Of a DNA stretch of 64,000 bases, positions 15,995 through 25,807 are shown piece by piece; within the stretch, counting starts at the first letter, position 1, and each line of letters opens with the position of its first letter. Position numbers and translations under genes: made by a program. A model generated the notes under the pieces. It did not search any database, was not told the origin of the DNA, and saw only the letters and a program-made list of their open reading frames with translations. Origin of the DNA: Christiangramia forsetii KT0803 (GTDB lineage: Bacteria > Bacteroidota > Bacteroidia > Flavobacteriales > Flavobacteriaceae); contig NC_008571.1 of NCBI RefSeq assembly GCF_000060345.1, positions 3,290,501 to 3,354,500 of the forward strand, given 5' to 3'.

Positions 15995-18900
15995 ATGAGT
16001 ACAAGTCTTATCGCCCAGAAATTTGCACAGTCCCCGCAACAGCAGGAACTGCGCAACGCTATTGCCTCCTTCGAAAAAAATCAATCTAACATTCATCTTA
16101 AAGGTCTGGTAGGTTCTGCATTGTCTTTTGTAGTGGCAGATGCTTTTAAGGAATCTGACCATCCTTTCCTCTTGATCTTTAATGATAAAGAGGAAGCAGC
16201 CTATTATTTGAATGACCTGGAACAGCTGGTTGGGGAAAAGAATGTGCTTTTTTATCCCGGAAGCTATAGAAGACCTTATCAAATTGAGGAAACCGATAAC
16301 GCGAATGTTCTGCTTAGGGCTGAAGTTTTAAACCGGATAAACTCCAGAAAAAAACCGGCCTTAATTGTTACTTATCCCGATGCTTTATTTGAAAAAGTTG
16401 TAACCAGAAAAGAACTGGACAAGAGTACGCTCAAAATTGCCGTTGGCGATGAACTCTCTATAGACTTTGTAAATGAGGTGCTCTTTGAATATCAGTTCAA
16501 AAGAGTTGATTTTGTAACTGAACCAGGAGAGTTTTCTGTTCGAGGAGGAATTATAGATGTGTTTTCCTTTAGTCATGATGAACCCTATAGAATTGAATTT
16601 TTCGGCGATGAAATAGACAGTATCAGAACTTTTGATGTGGAAACACAGCTTTCCACAGATAAAAAGAAGAAGATCTCTGTAATGCCCAATGTGGAAAACA
16701 AACATTTAGATGAAGTTAGAGAGAGTTTTCTAAAATATATTTCAGCAAAGACCATCGTTTTTATCAAGAACCTTGACCTGCTTTCAGCTCAAGCTGACAA
16801 GCTGTATAAAAAAGCAGAGGAAGCTTTTAAGGAACTTTCAGAAGATGTAAAGCATAGTGAGCCTAAAGAACTTTTTTGTGATGGCGGGCTTATTAAAAAA
16901 CAATTGAGCGAGTACGCTTCAGTAGAATTAAGTACTCAGGCATTTCTCAAGGCAGAGAAAACTATTGCATTTAATACCAAACCCCAACCTTCTTTTAATA
17001 AGCAATTTGATTTACTTATTGAAAATCTTGTGGAGAATCAAGAGGCGGGATATACCAATTTCATATGCTGTGTAAGCGACCAGCAGGCAAAGCGTTTTCA
17101 TGATATTTTTGAAGATCAGGATAAAGAAGTAAAATATCAGACTCCGGTTTTTTCCATGTTCCAGGGATTTGTAGATGAAGATTTAAAAACGGTTTGTTAT
17201 ACAGATCACCAGATATTTGAGCGTTATCATAAATTCAGCCTTAAAAATGGATACGCCAAAAAACAGGCAATAACCCTGAAAGAACTTACCAATCTTGAGG
17301 TTGGAGATTATGTTACCCATATAGACCACGGAATTGGAAAATTTGGAGGACTTCAGAAAATTGATGTAGAAGGCAAAAAACAGGAAGCTATAAAACTGAT
17401 CTACGGAGAACGGGATATCTTATACCTAAGCATTCATTCACTTCATAAGATTTCCAAGTTCAACGGAAAGGACGGCAAACCTCCAAAAATTTATAAACTT
17501 GGAAGCAATGCCTGGAAAAATCTGAAGAAGAAAACAAAAGCGCGTGTTAAGCATATTGCCTATGATCTTATTAAGTTATATGCGAAAAGAAGACTTGAAA
17601 AAGGATTCAAATTTGACCCGGATTCCTATTTACAACACGAACTGGAGGCTTCATTTATGTATGAAGACACTCCTGACCAAAGTTCATCTACTGCAGCAGT
17701 AAAAGCTGATATGGAAAACGAACGCCCAATGGATCGCCTGGTATGTGGGGATGTTGGATTTGGTAAAACTGAAATCGCCATAAGAGCCGCATTTAAAGCA
17801 GTAGATAACAATAAGCAGGTAGCGATCCTAGTTCCTACGACTATTCTGGCATTTCAACATCATCGAACATTTACTGAACGTTTAAAAGATTTTCCGGTAA
17901 GGATAGATTATTTAAACCGCTTTAGAACTGCGAAAGAACGTAAAGAAACTTTAGCCGATCTGGAAGCTGGTAAGGTGGATATTATCATCGGGACACATCA
18001 ATTGGTTAGTAAAGCGGTAAAATTTAAAGATCTTGGCTTACTTGTGGTTGACGAAGAACAGAAATTTGGGGTGGCTGTAAAAGATAAATTAAAGACTATC
18101 AAAGAAAATGTGGATACGCTAACGCTTACTGCAACACCAATTCCGAGAACACTTCAGTTTAGTTTGATGGCGGCACGTGATCTTTCAACGATTACCACTC
18201 CCCCACCAAACCGGTATCCAATTGAAAGCCATGTGATCCGTTTTTCCGAAGAAACTATTCGGGATGCTGTTTCTTATGAAATTCAACGTGGCGGACAGGT
18301 TTTCTTTATCCACAATCGAGTTGAAAACATCAAGGAAGTGGCCGGGATGATCCAGAGGCTGGTTCCCGATGCTAAAATTGGCGTTGGACATGGACAGATG
18401 GAGGGTAAGAAACTGGAAAAACTGATGTTAAGCTTTATTAACGGGGAGTTTGATGTCCTGGTTTCAACGACTATCGTAGAAAGCGGATTGGATGTTTCTG
18501 AAGCAAATACTATTTTTATTAATAACGCCAATAATTTTGGACTTTCTGATCTTCACCAGATGCGTGGCCGTGTTGGTAGAAGCAATAAAAAGGCATTTTG
18601 TTATTTTATTACTCCGCCTTACTCAGCGATGACGGAAGATGCACGGAAAAGAATTACCGCGCTGGAACAATTTTCAGAACTGGGAAGCGGATTTAATATT
18701 GCCATGAAAGATTTGGAGATTCGTGGAGCAGGAGATTTGCTTGGTGGGGAACAAAGCGGCTTCATCAATGATATTGGTTTTGATACGTATCAAAAAATTC
18801 TAAATGAAGCGATTGAAGAGTTAAAAGAAAATGAATTCCGTGATCTATATGCCGAAACTGAAGATGTAGAACACAAAGACTTTGTAAAAGATACCCAGAT

Positions 18901-19372
18901 AGATACCGATTTTGAATTGCTCTTTCCTGATGATTATATCAATAATATCACAGAAAGACTCAACCTCTACACCAAACTTAACGAACTTAAAACTGAAGAA
19001 GAACTTCAGAAGTTTGAAGCTGATCTGGTGGATAGATTTGGAGAACTCCCAACACAGGCCGTTGATTTGTTAAACTCTGTAAGAATAAAATGGATTGCTG
19101 CAAAAATAGGTTTGGAAAGAGTGATCATGAAAAAGAACAAAATGGTAGGTTATTTTATCGCCGATCAAAAATCCAGGTTCTACCAAACCAATAACTTTAC
19201 GAAAGTGCTGCAATATGTGCAAACACATAGACAAAACTGCACCATGAAAGAAAAGGAAACCCGGGGAGGACTAAAGCTTTTACTAACTTTTGACAGGATT
19301 ACATCCGTAGAAAAGGCATTGAAGGTTTTGCAACCTTTAGACTTTAGAGAGAAAAAAGAGGAATTGGTGTAA
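15995..19372 (+). CDS. mfd: Transcription-repair coupling factor Mfd
   Basis: A 1125-residue ATP-dependent translocase that removes RNA polymerase stalled at DNA damage and recruits UvrA. I start at the ATG at 15995 (MSTSLIAQKF); an in-frame TTG at 15971 lies upstream of the predicted transcription start. In order: the UvrB-like N-terminal domain; the CarD-like RNA polymerase interaction domain with V-G-D-Y-V-T-H-I-D-H-G-I-G (about 436-448); the helicase core with Walker A C-G-D-V-G-F-G-K-T-E (about 582-591) and D-E-E-Q box (about 685); the T-L-T-A-T-P-I-P-R-T motif; the G-H-G-Q-M and G-R-V-G-R motifs; and the C-terminal UvrA-mimicking domain. Length is normal. uvrC, also in this window, acts in the same pathway. 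Confidence 0.96.
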   Translation: MSTSLIAQKFAQSPQQQELRNAIASFEKNQSNIHLKGLVGSALSFVVADAFKESDHPFLLIFNDKEEAAYYLNDLEQLVGEKNVLFYPGSYRRPYQIEETDNANVLLRAEVLNRINSRKKPALIVTYPDALFEKVVTRKELDKSTLKIAVGDELSIDFVNEVLFEYQFKRVDFVTEPGEFSVRGGIIDVFSFSHDEPYRIEFFGDEIDSIRTFDVETQLSTDKKKKISVMPNVENKHLDEVRESFLKYISAKTIVFIKNLDLLSAQADKLYKKAEEAFKELSEDVKHSEPKELFCDGGLIKKQLSEYASVELSTQAFLKAEKTIAFNTKPQPSFNKQFDLLIENLVENQEAGYTNFICCVSDQQAKRFHDIFEDQDKEVKYQTPVFSMFQGFVDEDLKTVCYTDHQIFERYHKFSLKNGYAKKQAITLKELTNLEVGDYVTHIDHGIGKFGGLQKIDVEGKKQEAIKLIYGERDILYLSIHSLHKISKFNGKDGKPPKIYKLGSNAWKNLKKKTKARVKHIAYDLIKLYAKRRLEKGFKFDPDSYLQHELEASFMYEDTPDQSSSTAAVKADMENERPMDRLVCGDVGFGKTEIAIRAAFKAVDNNKQVAILVPTTILAFQHHRTFTERLKDFPVRIDYLNRFRTAKERKETLADLEAGKVDIIIGTHQLVSKAVKFKDLGLLVVDEEQKFGVAVKDKLKTIKENVDTLTLTATPIPRTLQFSLMAARDLSTITTPPPNRYPIESHVIRFSEETIRDAVSYEIQRGGQVFFIHNRVENIKEVAGMIQRLVPDAKIGVGHGQMEGKKLEKLMLSFINGEFDVLVSTTIVESGLDVSEANTIFINNANNFGLSDLHQMRGRVGRSNKKAFCYFITPPYSAMTEDARKRITALEQFSELGSGFNIAMKDLEIRGAGDLLGGEQSGFINDIGFDTYQKILNEAIEELKENEFRDLYAETEDVEHKDFVKDTQIDTDFELLFPDDYINNITERLNLYTKLNELKTEEELQKFEADLVDRFGELPTQAVDLLNSVRIKWIAAKIGLERVIMKKNKMVGYFIADQKSRFYQTNNFTKVLQYVQTHRQNCTMKEKETRGGLKLLLTFDRITSVEKALKVLQPLDFREKKEELV

Positions 19373-19502
19373 AAATTGTATCAGACTTCCTATAAATTTC
19401 CCTTAAGTTTAGAAAATAATTTTCAATTCTACAGGATCATCAAAAATGCCCTGCTCCTTTTCAGTAGAAAAAGGAAAATCCTTTAAAGAAGTTTGATTTA
19501 AA

Positions 19503-21404
19503 TTGTTGAGAAGCCCCCAAAACTTAGTTCCCTGTGAAAGACATAATCAGAAATTCCTCTGGTTAATCATCTTTTTTATAAGTTTCAGTTTTCAAGCAAT
19601 GGCTCAGGAAAAGGAGCAAACCAAGGATAGTGCAACTATCTATAACAGAATTGAACGATACTCAGAAAAAAGAAAATTCACCAAAAAACTTCATAAATTA
19701 ATTTTCAGGTCAAATAAGAAAAAACCACCTAAAGTAGTACAAAAGAGCAAGAGAGACTACAAAAACCTGGAAGGAAAAGTAATTAGAAATATTGTTATCA
19801 ACACAAAGGATCCTTTTGGTTTTTCTTTTAAAGATTCTACTGAAACCGCAAATAGCTGGCTGGAAAAAACCGGGAATCAAGTTCATATAAAATCCAAAAA
19901 ATTTGCTATTCGAAATTTTCTACTCCTTGATGAAAATGAAACCCTGGATACACTTTTACTAGACGAATCTGCACGTTTACTACGTTCTCAAAAATATATA
20001 AGAGAAGTTGAAATTACCGCTCATCCCGTTAAAAAATCAGATTCGGTAGATGTTCGGGTAACCGTATTAGATTCCTGGAGTCTTAATCCTCAAGGAGCAT
20101 TCTCTACTTCAGAGAACAAACTTACTTTAAAAGAATATAATATAGTAGGTACAGGTCACCAGGTCAATTTTAGTTTTGCAAATAGATTAGATGATGGTAA
20201 GAATGCGTATTATGCTGAATATAGAATTCCCAATTTCAAAAATACTTTTATAAAAGCTGCAGTAAGATATAAAAGCAACTTTAATGAATTTTACAACAAA
20301 AGTGTATTTATAGAAAGAGAGTTCTATTCTCCTTTCACACGCTGGGCTGCCGGTATATATGTAGATGAGCAATACAGGGAAGAAGAACTTTTAGATCCCA
20401 AGCAGGAATATGTTGCCCAGAATTTCAAATACATATCCCAGGACTATTGGGTTGGTCACTCCTACCCCCTATTTAAAGGAAATTCTGAAAAAAAACGTAG
20501 CACTAATCTTATTACCAGCATTGGTTTTTTAGATGTGAATTATAAAGAATCGCCCAATGCGATTTATGATAGCATTAATTTTTTCGCTGACGAAACAAGC
20601 TACCTGGGAACTGTAGGCATTTCATCGAGGCAATTCGTTCAGGATAATTTTATTTTTAATGATGGTATCACGGAAGATGTCCCTGTAGGAAGAATTTATG
20701 CCCTAACAGGGGGATTTCAAAGTAAAAATCAGAATAGTAGATTGTATTTGGGCGCCAGAGCTTCTTTTGGAAATTATTTCAACTGGGGTTATATAAGTAG
20801 CAATTTTGAAATAGGAAGCTATTTTAATGGCTCAAAAACTGAACAAACCGCCTACTCTTTTCAGGCTAATTATTTTACAAACCTCATAGACCTTGGAGAA
20901 AGATGGAAAATGCGACAGTTTGTAAAACCACAATTCATTATAGGAGTTAATAGAAAGAATTCTATAGGTGACCGATTAAGTATAGACCAGAATAATCGAT
21001 TTAACGGCATTTATGGAAGTGATTACCGAAGAACTACAGGTGCTCGAATCGCTGGATTTAATAGTGATTTGACGGGAACCGAAAAATATGTACTGGAGTT
21101 ACAAACCCAGTTTTATGCTCCCTGGGAAATCCTGGGATTTCGGTTAAACCCATTTCTAAATTATACCGGTGCCGTCATAAAAGACACGAATCCTGGTAGT
21201 AATAATTTATTTTCGTCATTTGGTGTAGGCTTTATTATTAGAAATAATTATTTGGTATTTGATAATTTCCAATTGTCTTTTTCATTTTTCCCAGAAATTC
21301 CAGGACAGGGATTCAACCTTTTTAAAACAAATGCTTTTGAAACGGAGGATTTTGGATTTCAGGATTTACAGTTGGGAAAACCTAGAACTATTTTGTTCAA
21401 TTAA
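19503..21404 (+). CDS. Omp85/BamA-like outer membrane protein with POTRA region
   Basis: A 633-residue exported protein. The frame starts with TTG-TTG and no ATG fits, so the exact start is uncertain. Residues 16-36 form a signal-like hydrophobic segment ending in A-M-A-Q. A charged linker follows, then a POTRA-like region (about 90-190) with L-L-R-S-Q-K-Y-I-R-E-V-E-I and a D-S-V-D-V-R-V-T-V strand. The rest is a predicted beta-barrel full of alternating aromatic strands. It is shorter than BamA (about 800 residues) and shows one POTRA-like domain at most two. It may be an Omp85-superfamily protein in outer-membrane assembly or lipid transport; the partner is unknown. Confidence 0.7.
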   Translation: MLRSPQNLVPCERHNQKFLWLIIFFISFSFQAMAQEKEQTKDSATIYNRIERYSEKRKFTKKLHKLIFRSNKKKPPKVVQKSKRDYKNLEGKVIRNIVINTKDPFGFSFKDSTETANSWLEKTGNQVHIKSKKFAIRNFLLLDENETLDTLLLDESARLLRSQKYIREVEITAHPVKKSDSVDVRVTVLDSWSLNPQGAFSTSENKLTLKEYNIVGTGHQVNFSFANRLDDGKNAYYAEYRIPNFKNTFIKAAVRYKSNFNEFYNKSVFIEREFYSPFTRWAAGIYVDEQYREEELLDPKQEYVAQNFKYISQDYWVGHSYPLFKGNSEKKRSTNLITSIGFLDVNYKESPNAIYDSINFFADETSYLGTVGISSRQFVQDNFIFNDGITEDVPVGRIYALTGGFQSKNQNSRLYLGARASFGNYFNWGYISSNFEIGSYFNGSKTEQTAYSFQANYFTNLIDLGERWKMRQFVKPQFIIGVNRKNSIGDRLSIDQNNRFNGIYGSDYRRTTGARIAGFNSDLTGTEKYVLELQTQFYAPWEILGFRLNPFLNYTGAVIKDTNPGSNNLFSSFGVGFIIRNNYLVFDNFQLSFSFFPEIPGQGFNLFKTNAFETEDFGFQDLQLGKPRTILFN

Positions 21405-21487
21405 GCCTTCCAAAAAGAAATTCGCTTGAGCATCCAGATTCTTAGAAACCACCCTTACTCAACCAGATAATATTCAATTTCAAAAGT

Positions 21488-22867
21488 TTACTCACCTATA
21501 ACCCTAACATTGTCCAAATCATAGGTGGTCGTCTTATCGAATGTAGAGCCGAGATATCTAAAACCTACCCATACTTTATCCTCAAGACAGGAAATGTTTA
21601 TTTTGGAATTTTTAAATATCCTGGAATTAGAACTGGAAGGTCCCAATGGAATATTTGCATCTAATTCAATCCATTCTGTGGTTCTTGGATCGCCGGTGAA
21701 ATCCTGAGTGATGTAAACTTCTAATATTAATCCTTTATCATAGGATGATAGAATATCAAAGCTTAGTGTCTCATTCATCGAATTACTTAAATCCAACGCA
21801 GGGGTAACTAGCCAGGCTTCTAACGGACTTTCATTGGTATTGTAAGCCGAAACACGTAAAACTCTATTTCCCGCAGATAATGTTGGGGTAAACTTCTTTT
21901 CTCCACCGCTTACATTAATATTGGTCCAGCCTCTTGAATTTAAAGTGGTATTAGAAGTAACTCCGTCAAAATTCTCTTCAAATAAAATTTTTGAGCCATC
22001 AGTAAAACTATCACCACAACCCAGATATTCTGTATCACATCTATCACCACTCATATCAAGGGCATCGGGAGCATTTAAAACGATGACGTAATGTTCATCA
22101 TAAAAATCACGCGTCAGAATTCCTTCAATACTACCCGAACCGTTTGGGATAAGAAGCGATTTGAAATTTGAATAAGTGCTGGTACTCATTAAAACTGTTT
22201 CACCGGTTTCGCAATTTTCTAATTGTCGTTCTCCGTCGTATTGATCTGCAGGATTTGATGCAAAAGAAAAAACCTGCTCTTCTTTTATCAAATTTCTATC
22301 AAATTGGACATCCTGAATGCTAACATATAGATTCTTTAATTCGGGATTAAAATCTGAAATTTCAATATTTAAGGGTTCAATTTCTTTAGTAATTTCAGAT
22401 CTTATAATATGATCGTCGATCAAAGAATTTGGGATGGGCACCACATCTCCTAAATTTTGAATTCCAAGTTGTAAAACTCCATTATTATACCATAGACTCA
22501 ATCCGTCTAGTTTCACATAGATCTTCCTTCCCAGATTATAGGTATCAAAAAGCGAATTATGATCTAACAGGAGGTGTATTCCAGAAGTTGGATTTGATGG
22601 TTTATCCTGAACGATCAATTCTTTATAAAAATTCCCGCCGGCATCATTGGAAATCACATAGGCTTCAAACCAGGTATCCGTTTCCCGGAACGTATAAATA
22701 GCTTCCGTCTCAAAATTAAAATTACCTTTTACAGCGGCAATGCTTGTAATATCTCCTTCGATCTCAATTTCCGAAATCTCCAGATCTGGTAACTCAAAAT
22801 CATCTGTTTGTATACAACCCAAAATTGTTGAAATTGCCAATACGCTCAAAATTTTAATATACTTCAT
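21488..22867 (-). CDS. DUF5689 / choice-of-anchor J lipoprotein
   Basis: A 459-residue lipoprotein. The lipobox is I-L-G-C (Cys18) after MKYIKILSVLAIS. The first part (about 40-270) matches the DUF5689 type in my reading, with OB-fold-like strands and Y-N-L-G-R-K-I-Y-V-K-L-D-G-L. The second part (about 290-459) is a jellyroll of the choice-of-anchor J type, with F-E-E-N-F-D-G-V and W-V-T-P-A-L-D-L. It is probably held on the cell surface or outer membrane. It lies 10 bases downstream of a TonB receptor, and this pairing is a common one in Bacteroidota. DUF5689 function is unknown. Confidence 0.8.
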   Translation of the reverse strand: MKYIKILSVLAISTILGCIQTDDFELPDLEISEIEIEGDITSIAAVKGNFNFETEAIYTFRETDTWFEAYVISNDAGGNFYKELIVQDKPSNPTSGIHLLLDHNSLFDTYNLGRKIYVKLDGLSLWYNNGVLQLGIQNLGDVVPIPNSLIDDHIIRSEITKEIEPLNIEISDFNPELKNLYVSIQDVQFDRNLIKEEQVFSFASNPADQYDGERQLENCETGETVLMSTSTYSNFKSLLIPNGSGSIEGILTRDFYDEHYVIVLNAPDALDMSGDRCDTEYLGCGDSFTDGSKILFEENFDGVTSNTTLNSRGWTNINVSGGEKKFTPTLSAGNRVLRVSAYNTNESPLEAWLVTPALDLSNSMNETLSFDILSSYDKGLILEVYITQDFTGDPRTTEWIELDANIPLGPSSSNSRIFKNSKINISCLEDKVWVGFRYLGSTFDKTTTYDLDNVRVIGE

Positions 22868-22877
22868 TTCCTATCGA

Positions 22878-25694
22878 TTAAAACCTTAAATAAACATTTG
22901 CAAAAAAGGTGGTTCCCTGGCCGTACCAGTATTTGTTTGAAAAAAGAGGTGACTCACGATCAAGGTCTTCTTTCAAGCTTCTGAAATTTGAATTCCTGGC
23001 TTGTTCATAACCTCCGCTTTTGTAAAAAGTGTCGAAAATATTACTCAGACTTATAAAAGTCCCGAGGTATTTATCCTTAATACGCCAGGACTTGCCGCCC
23101 ACCATATTTGTCAGGAAATAATCGTCAAATTTCTCTTGTCTTAAAATTTCTGATGCTATTTCAGGATTATAATCCAGTAAAGGAAGCCCGTCATAATCCT
23201 GTTGAAAATTCACAGTTCTGGTAAGCGGATTTATATCTACAAATCCGTTGGCAAAATAATTGAGCGTGATCCCAAACCACCAGAAATCCGGATCGCGATA
23301 TTCAAATCCAATCTGTGCAGCAGTTTGGGGTCCGCCGGGTAAATGATAATTTTTGAGGTTCGCTTTACCATAGTCCAGAGATCCCTGAAAAGAAGCAGAA
23401 TTTAAAGATAGTTCTGGATTATTGGCGTAGATATATTCTCCTATAGCTATGGCAGATTTCAGTTTTATAGTAGAAGTAATCTGGGATTCCACTCCCACTT
23501 CCAGACCATAATATTTTTTATCCATCCGGCTAAGAACTTCCTGAACGAAAGCCGTTGTATTTTCTCTTTCCAGTCCCGAAAGCCCATCCGCATAATAATA
23601 GGAGATTTCTGTCACATCTTTAATTTCAGAAATATATCCGGTAAGCCGAAAATTGAGAAATGAAGCCCTATATCTATAGGAAATATCTCCGGTAAGAATC
23701 TTTTCGCTCGCCATATTATCGACTAAAAAATTATTCTGTCTTGGATTTATAAAGGCATTTCTAAACCCGGGAGCTTTTGTCAAGTAACCTGTGTTAATTT
23801 CAAGATTCTGCCGGCCCGAAAATTTATAGGTCGCACCAGACTTTATTCCGAAGTTCAAAAATTCAGGAATTTCACTTGCACCAAGCGAATTCTCAGAGAA
23901 AATCCCGTTCTGATATTTTCCAGTTCTTTGATAATTTATTCTTTCTAAATTCCCTGCCAGATAAAGTTCTGTCCGTTTCGAAATCCATTGTAACTGACTA
24001 AAAAATTCGGTTTCTTCCGCATTAATCTCATAATTGTATTTATACCTATCTCCTTCAGCAACAAGTCTGTTTAAATTCTTCAGGTCACTTTGTGCTGATA
24101 ATCCACTTATTTCGCCGGGGTTATCCTGAACAAAAACATCGATATCTAAAAATTGTTCTCCTCCCAAAAGATCTTTAATCCTCGCAAAATTTCCGCTTTT
24201 CAGGTTTTGATACCTAACTGCAGAAGTCAGTTTTAAGTTATCGTATAGGTTCCAATCCAGGTTAGAATTAAATGAAAATTGAGTATCATTATTTACATCT
24301 TCAGAAAGTGCATAGATAGAATTCTGAGAGTTTACCGTGTTTGCCTGATAAAGAGATTTCCAATCTAGCTGGCCATCAGCAATAATTTCATTCCGGGATC
24401 TATAAGACGCTTCATAATTTTGACCATTCTCAAATCTTAAAAAATATGAAGGCAGTTTTTGATAATAGGAAGGATCTGGATTTGCACCACCTCCAATAAA
24501 ACTATGCTGACCATTAGCAATATTTAAGCGGGTTCCTCCGTAATCGATTCTGGAATTTGAAATTTCTCCAAACTGATATGAAATACTACTATTCAGTTTA
24601 GTTTTTTCAGAAACACTCCAGAAGTGGTTGAGCATTAAAACAGGCTCTTTGACTTCTCGCAATCTGGCATTTCGAATTTCGCCATCCTGAATACCCCAGT
24701 AAGGATTATATGTTCTGCCTTTTAAATCAAGTACTTCTTCAGTAATAGCAGCAGAACGGCCTCGAATATTAGGAGTATAGATTCCACTAAAATTAAGAGA
24801 ATGCTTTTCCCCCAGTTTCTTTTCTATGGAAACAAAAAATGAATTTGCATCATACACCGTCCCGTCTATATATCCTTCCTCAGCAAATCTTCTTCCTAAA
24901 GAAACTGCATAATACCAGTCATTTCTCTCCTCTCCAGAAGCATATGTAGCCATGATTCTTCCCGTATAACTTCGATTTGAGCCGGCCAACGAAATCCTTC
25001 CTCCTTTTTGATATTTTGAAGCACGCATAATGATATTGGTCGTACCTCCCAGCCCGCCAAATTGAAAATCATTCGCTGAAATCCCATTAGAAAACACCTG
25101 ATTGCGCTGCACATCATTTAGACCGCCCCAATTAGCCCATTGTGGCCTGCCATCAAGCATTTTATTCATTTCAAGACCGTTTATGAGGATCTTTCCATAT
25201 TCTGACCCCAGACCTCTGGGACGAAAAAAAGTCTGACTAAAATCAAAGGCAGCGGCATTCAGGAAGACATCTCGAGTGGATTGCAGGATCCCAGCGATGT
25301 TATCAAACTCACTTTCATCGGAAAGCAGTTCTGCATCAGAAAGGCTGATCGTATTTTGATGAATTTGTTCAAAAGCGGGATCTGGTTGTAAGAGAATAAT
25401 TTCCATCAGTTTATCTTCAGAAGAAATACTAATAGGAATCCGTTTAAGAAGATAGCCGGATTTGTCAATTTTGAGAATATATTCTCCTGGAGCAATATCA
25501 TTCAGCTCCAGGCGGAATTCTCCGTTAGATTTTGAAAATGTTTCTGCAAAAAGACTTTCGATTGAAACTTTTACCTGTGGTAAGGGCACTTCGGTAAAGG
25601 CATCTGCAAATTTACCGCCTAAGGTAATTTGCTGGGAATTCATGGACGTGCCTAAAAGCATAGCCATGAAGACCAAAATAACCTTTATATACAT
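22878..25694 (-). CDS. TonB-dependent receptor with carboxypeptidase-regulatory-like domain
   Basis: A 938-residue outer-membrane receptor. A signal peptide (about 1-20) is followed by a CarboxypepD_reg-like domain (about 24-110, G-G-K-F-A-D-A-F-T). The plug domain covers about 115-235, including F-R-P-R-G-L-G-S-E-Y and the late G-G-L-G-G-T-T-N-I, and the rest is a 22-strand barrel ending in Y-L-R-F with terminal Phe. It takes up a substrate using TonB/ExbB energy. The plug shares a W-x-N-W-G-G-L-N-D motif with the receptor at 27740, so the two are related. Its operon partner is the DUF5689 lipoprotein, and the neighbouring divergent gene encodes a secreted nuclease-family protein. Confidence 0.9.
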   Translation of the reverse strand: MYIKVILVFMAMLLGTSMNSQQITLGGKFADAFTEVPLPQVKVSIESLFAETFSKSNGEFRLELNDIAPGEYILKIDKSGYLLKRIPISISSEDKLMEIILLQPDPAFEQIHQNTISLSDAELLSDESEFDNIAGILQSTRDVFLNAAAFDFSQTFFRPRGLGSEYGKILINGLEMNKMLDGRPQWANWGGLNDVQRNQVFSNGISANDFQFGGLGGTTNIIMRASKYQKGGRISLAGSNRSYTGRIMATYASGEERNDWYYAVSLGRRFAEEGYIDGTVYDANSFFVSIEKKLGEKHSLNFSGIYTPNIRGRSAAITEEVLDLKGRTYNPYWGIQDGEIRNARLREVKEPVLMLNHFWSVSEKTKLNSSISYQFGEISNSRIDYGGTRLNIANGQHSFIGGGANPDPSYYQKLPSYFLRFENGQNYEASYRSRNEIIADGQLDWKSLYQANTVNSQNSIYALSEDVNNDTQFSFNSNLDWNLYDNLKLTSAVRYQNLKSGNFARIKDLLGGEQFLDIDVFVQDNPGEISGLSAQSDLKNLNRLVAEGDRYKYNYEINAEETEFFSQLQWISKRTELYLAGNLERINYQRTGKYQNGIFSENSLGASEIPEFLNFGIKSGATYKFSGRQNLEINTGYLTKAPGFRNAFINPRQNNFLVDNMASEKILTGDISYRYRASFLNFRLTGYISEIKDVTEISYYYADGLSGLERENTTAFVQEVLSRMDKKYYGLEVGVESQITSTIKLKSAIAIGEYIYANNPELSLNSASFQGSLDYGKANLKNYHLPGGPQTAAQIGFEYRDPDFWWFGITLNYFANGFVDINPLTRTVNFQQDYDGLPLLDYNPEIASEILRQEKFDDYFLTNMVGGKSWRIKDKYLGTFISLSNIFDTFYKSGGYEQARNSNFRSLKEDLDRESPLFSNKYWYGQGTTFFANVYLRF

Positions 25695-25807
25695 TTAATT
25701 GCCCCAAAATAAATTTTAAATATTCTATCGGTTAAATATATAATAAACTTATATTCAATGCTTTAAAAAAAGTGTTTATTTTTAAAAGTCGTGTAAAATA
25801 AATTTAA

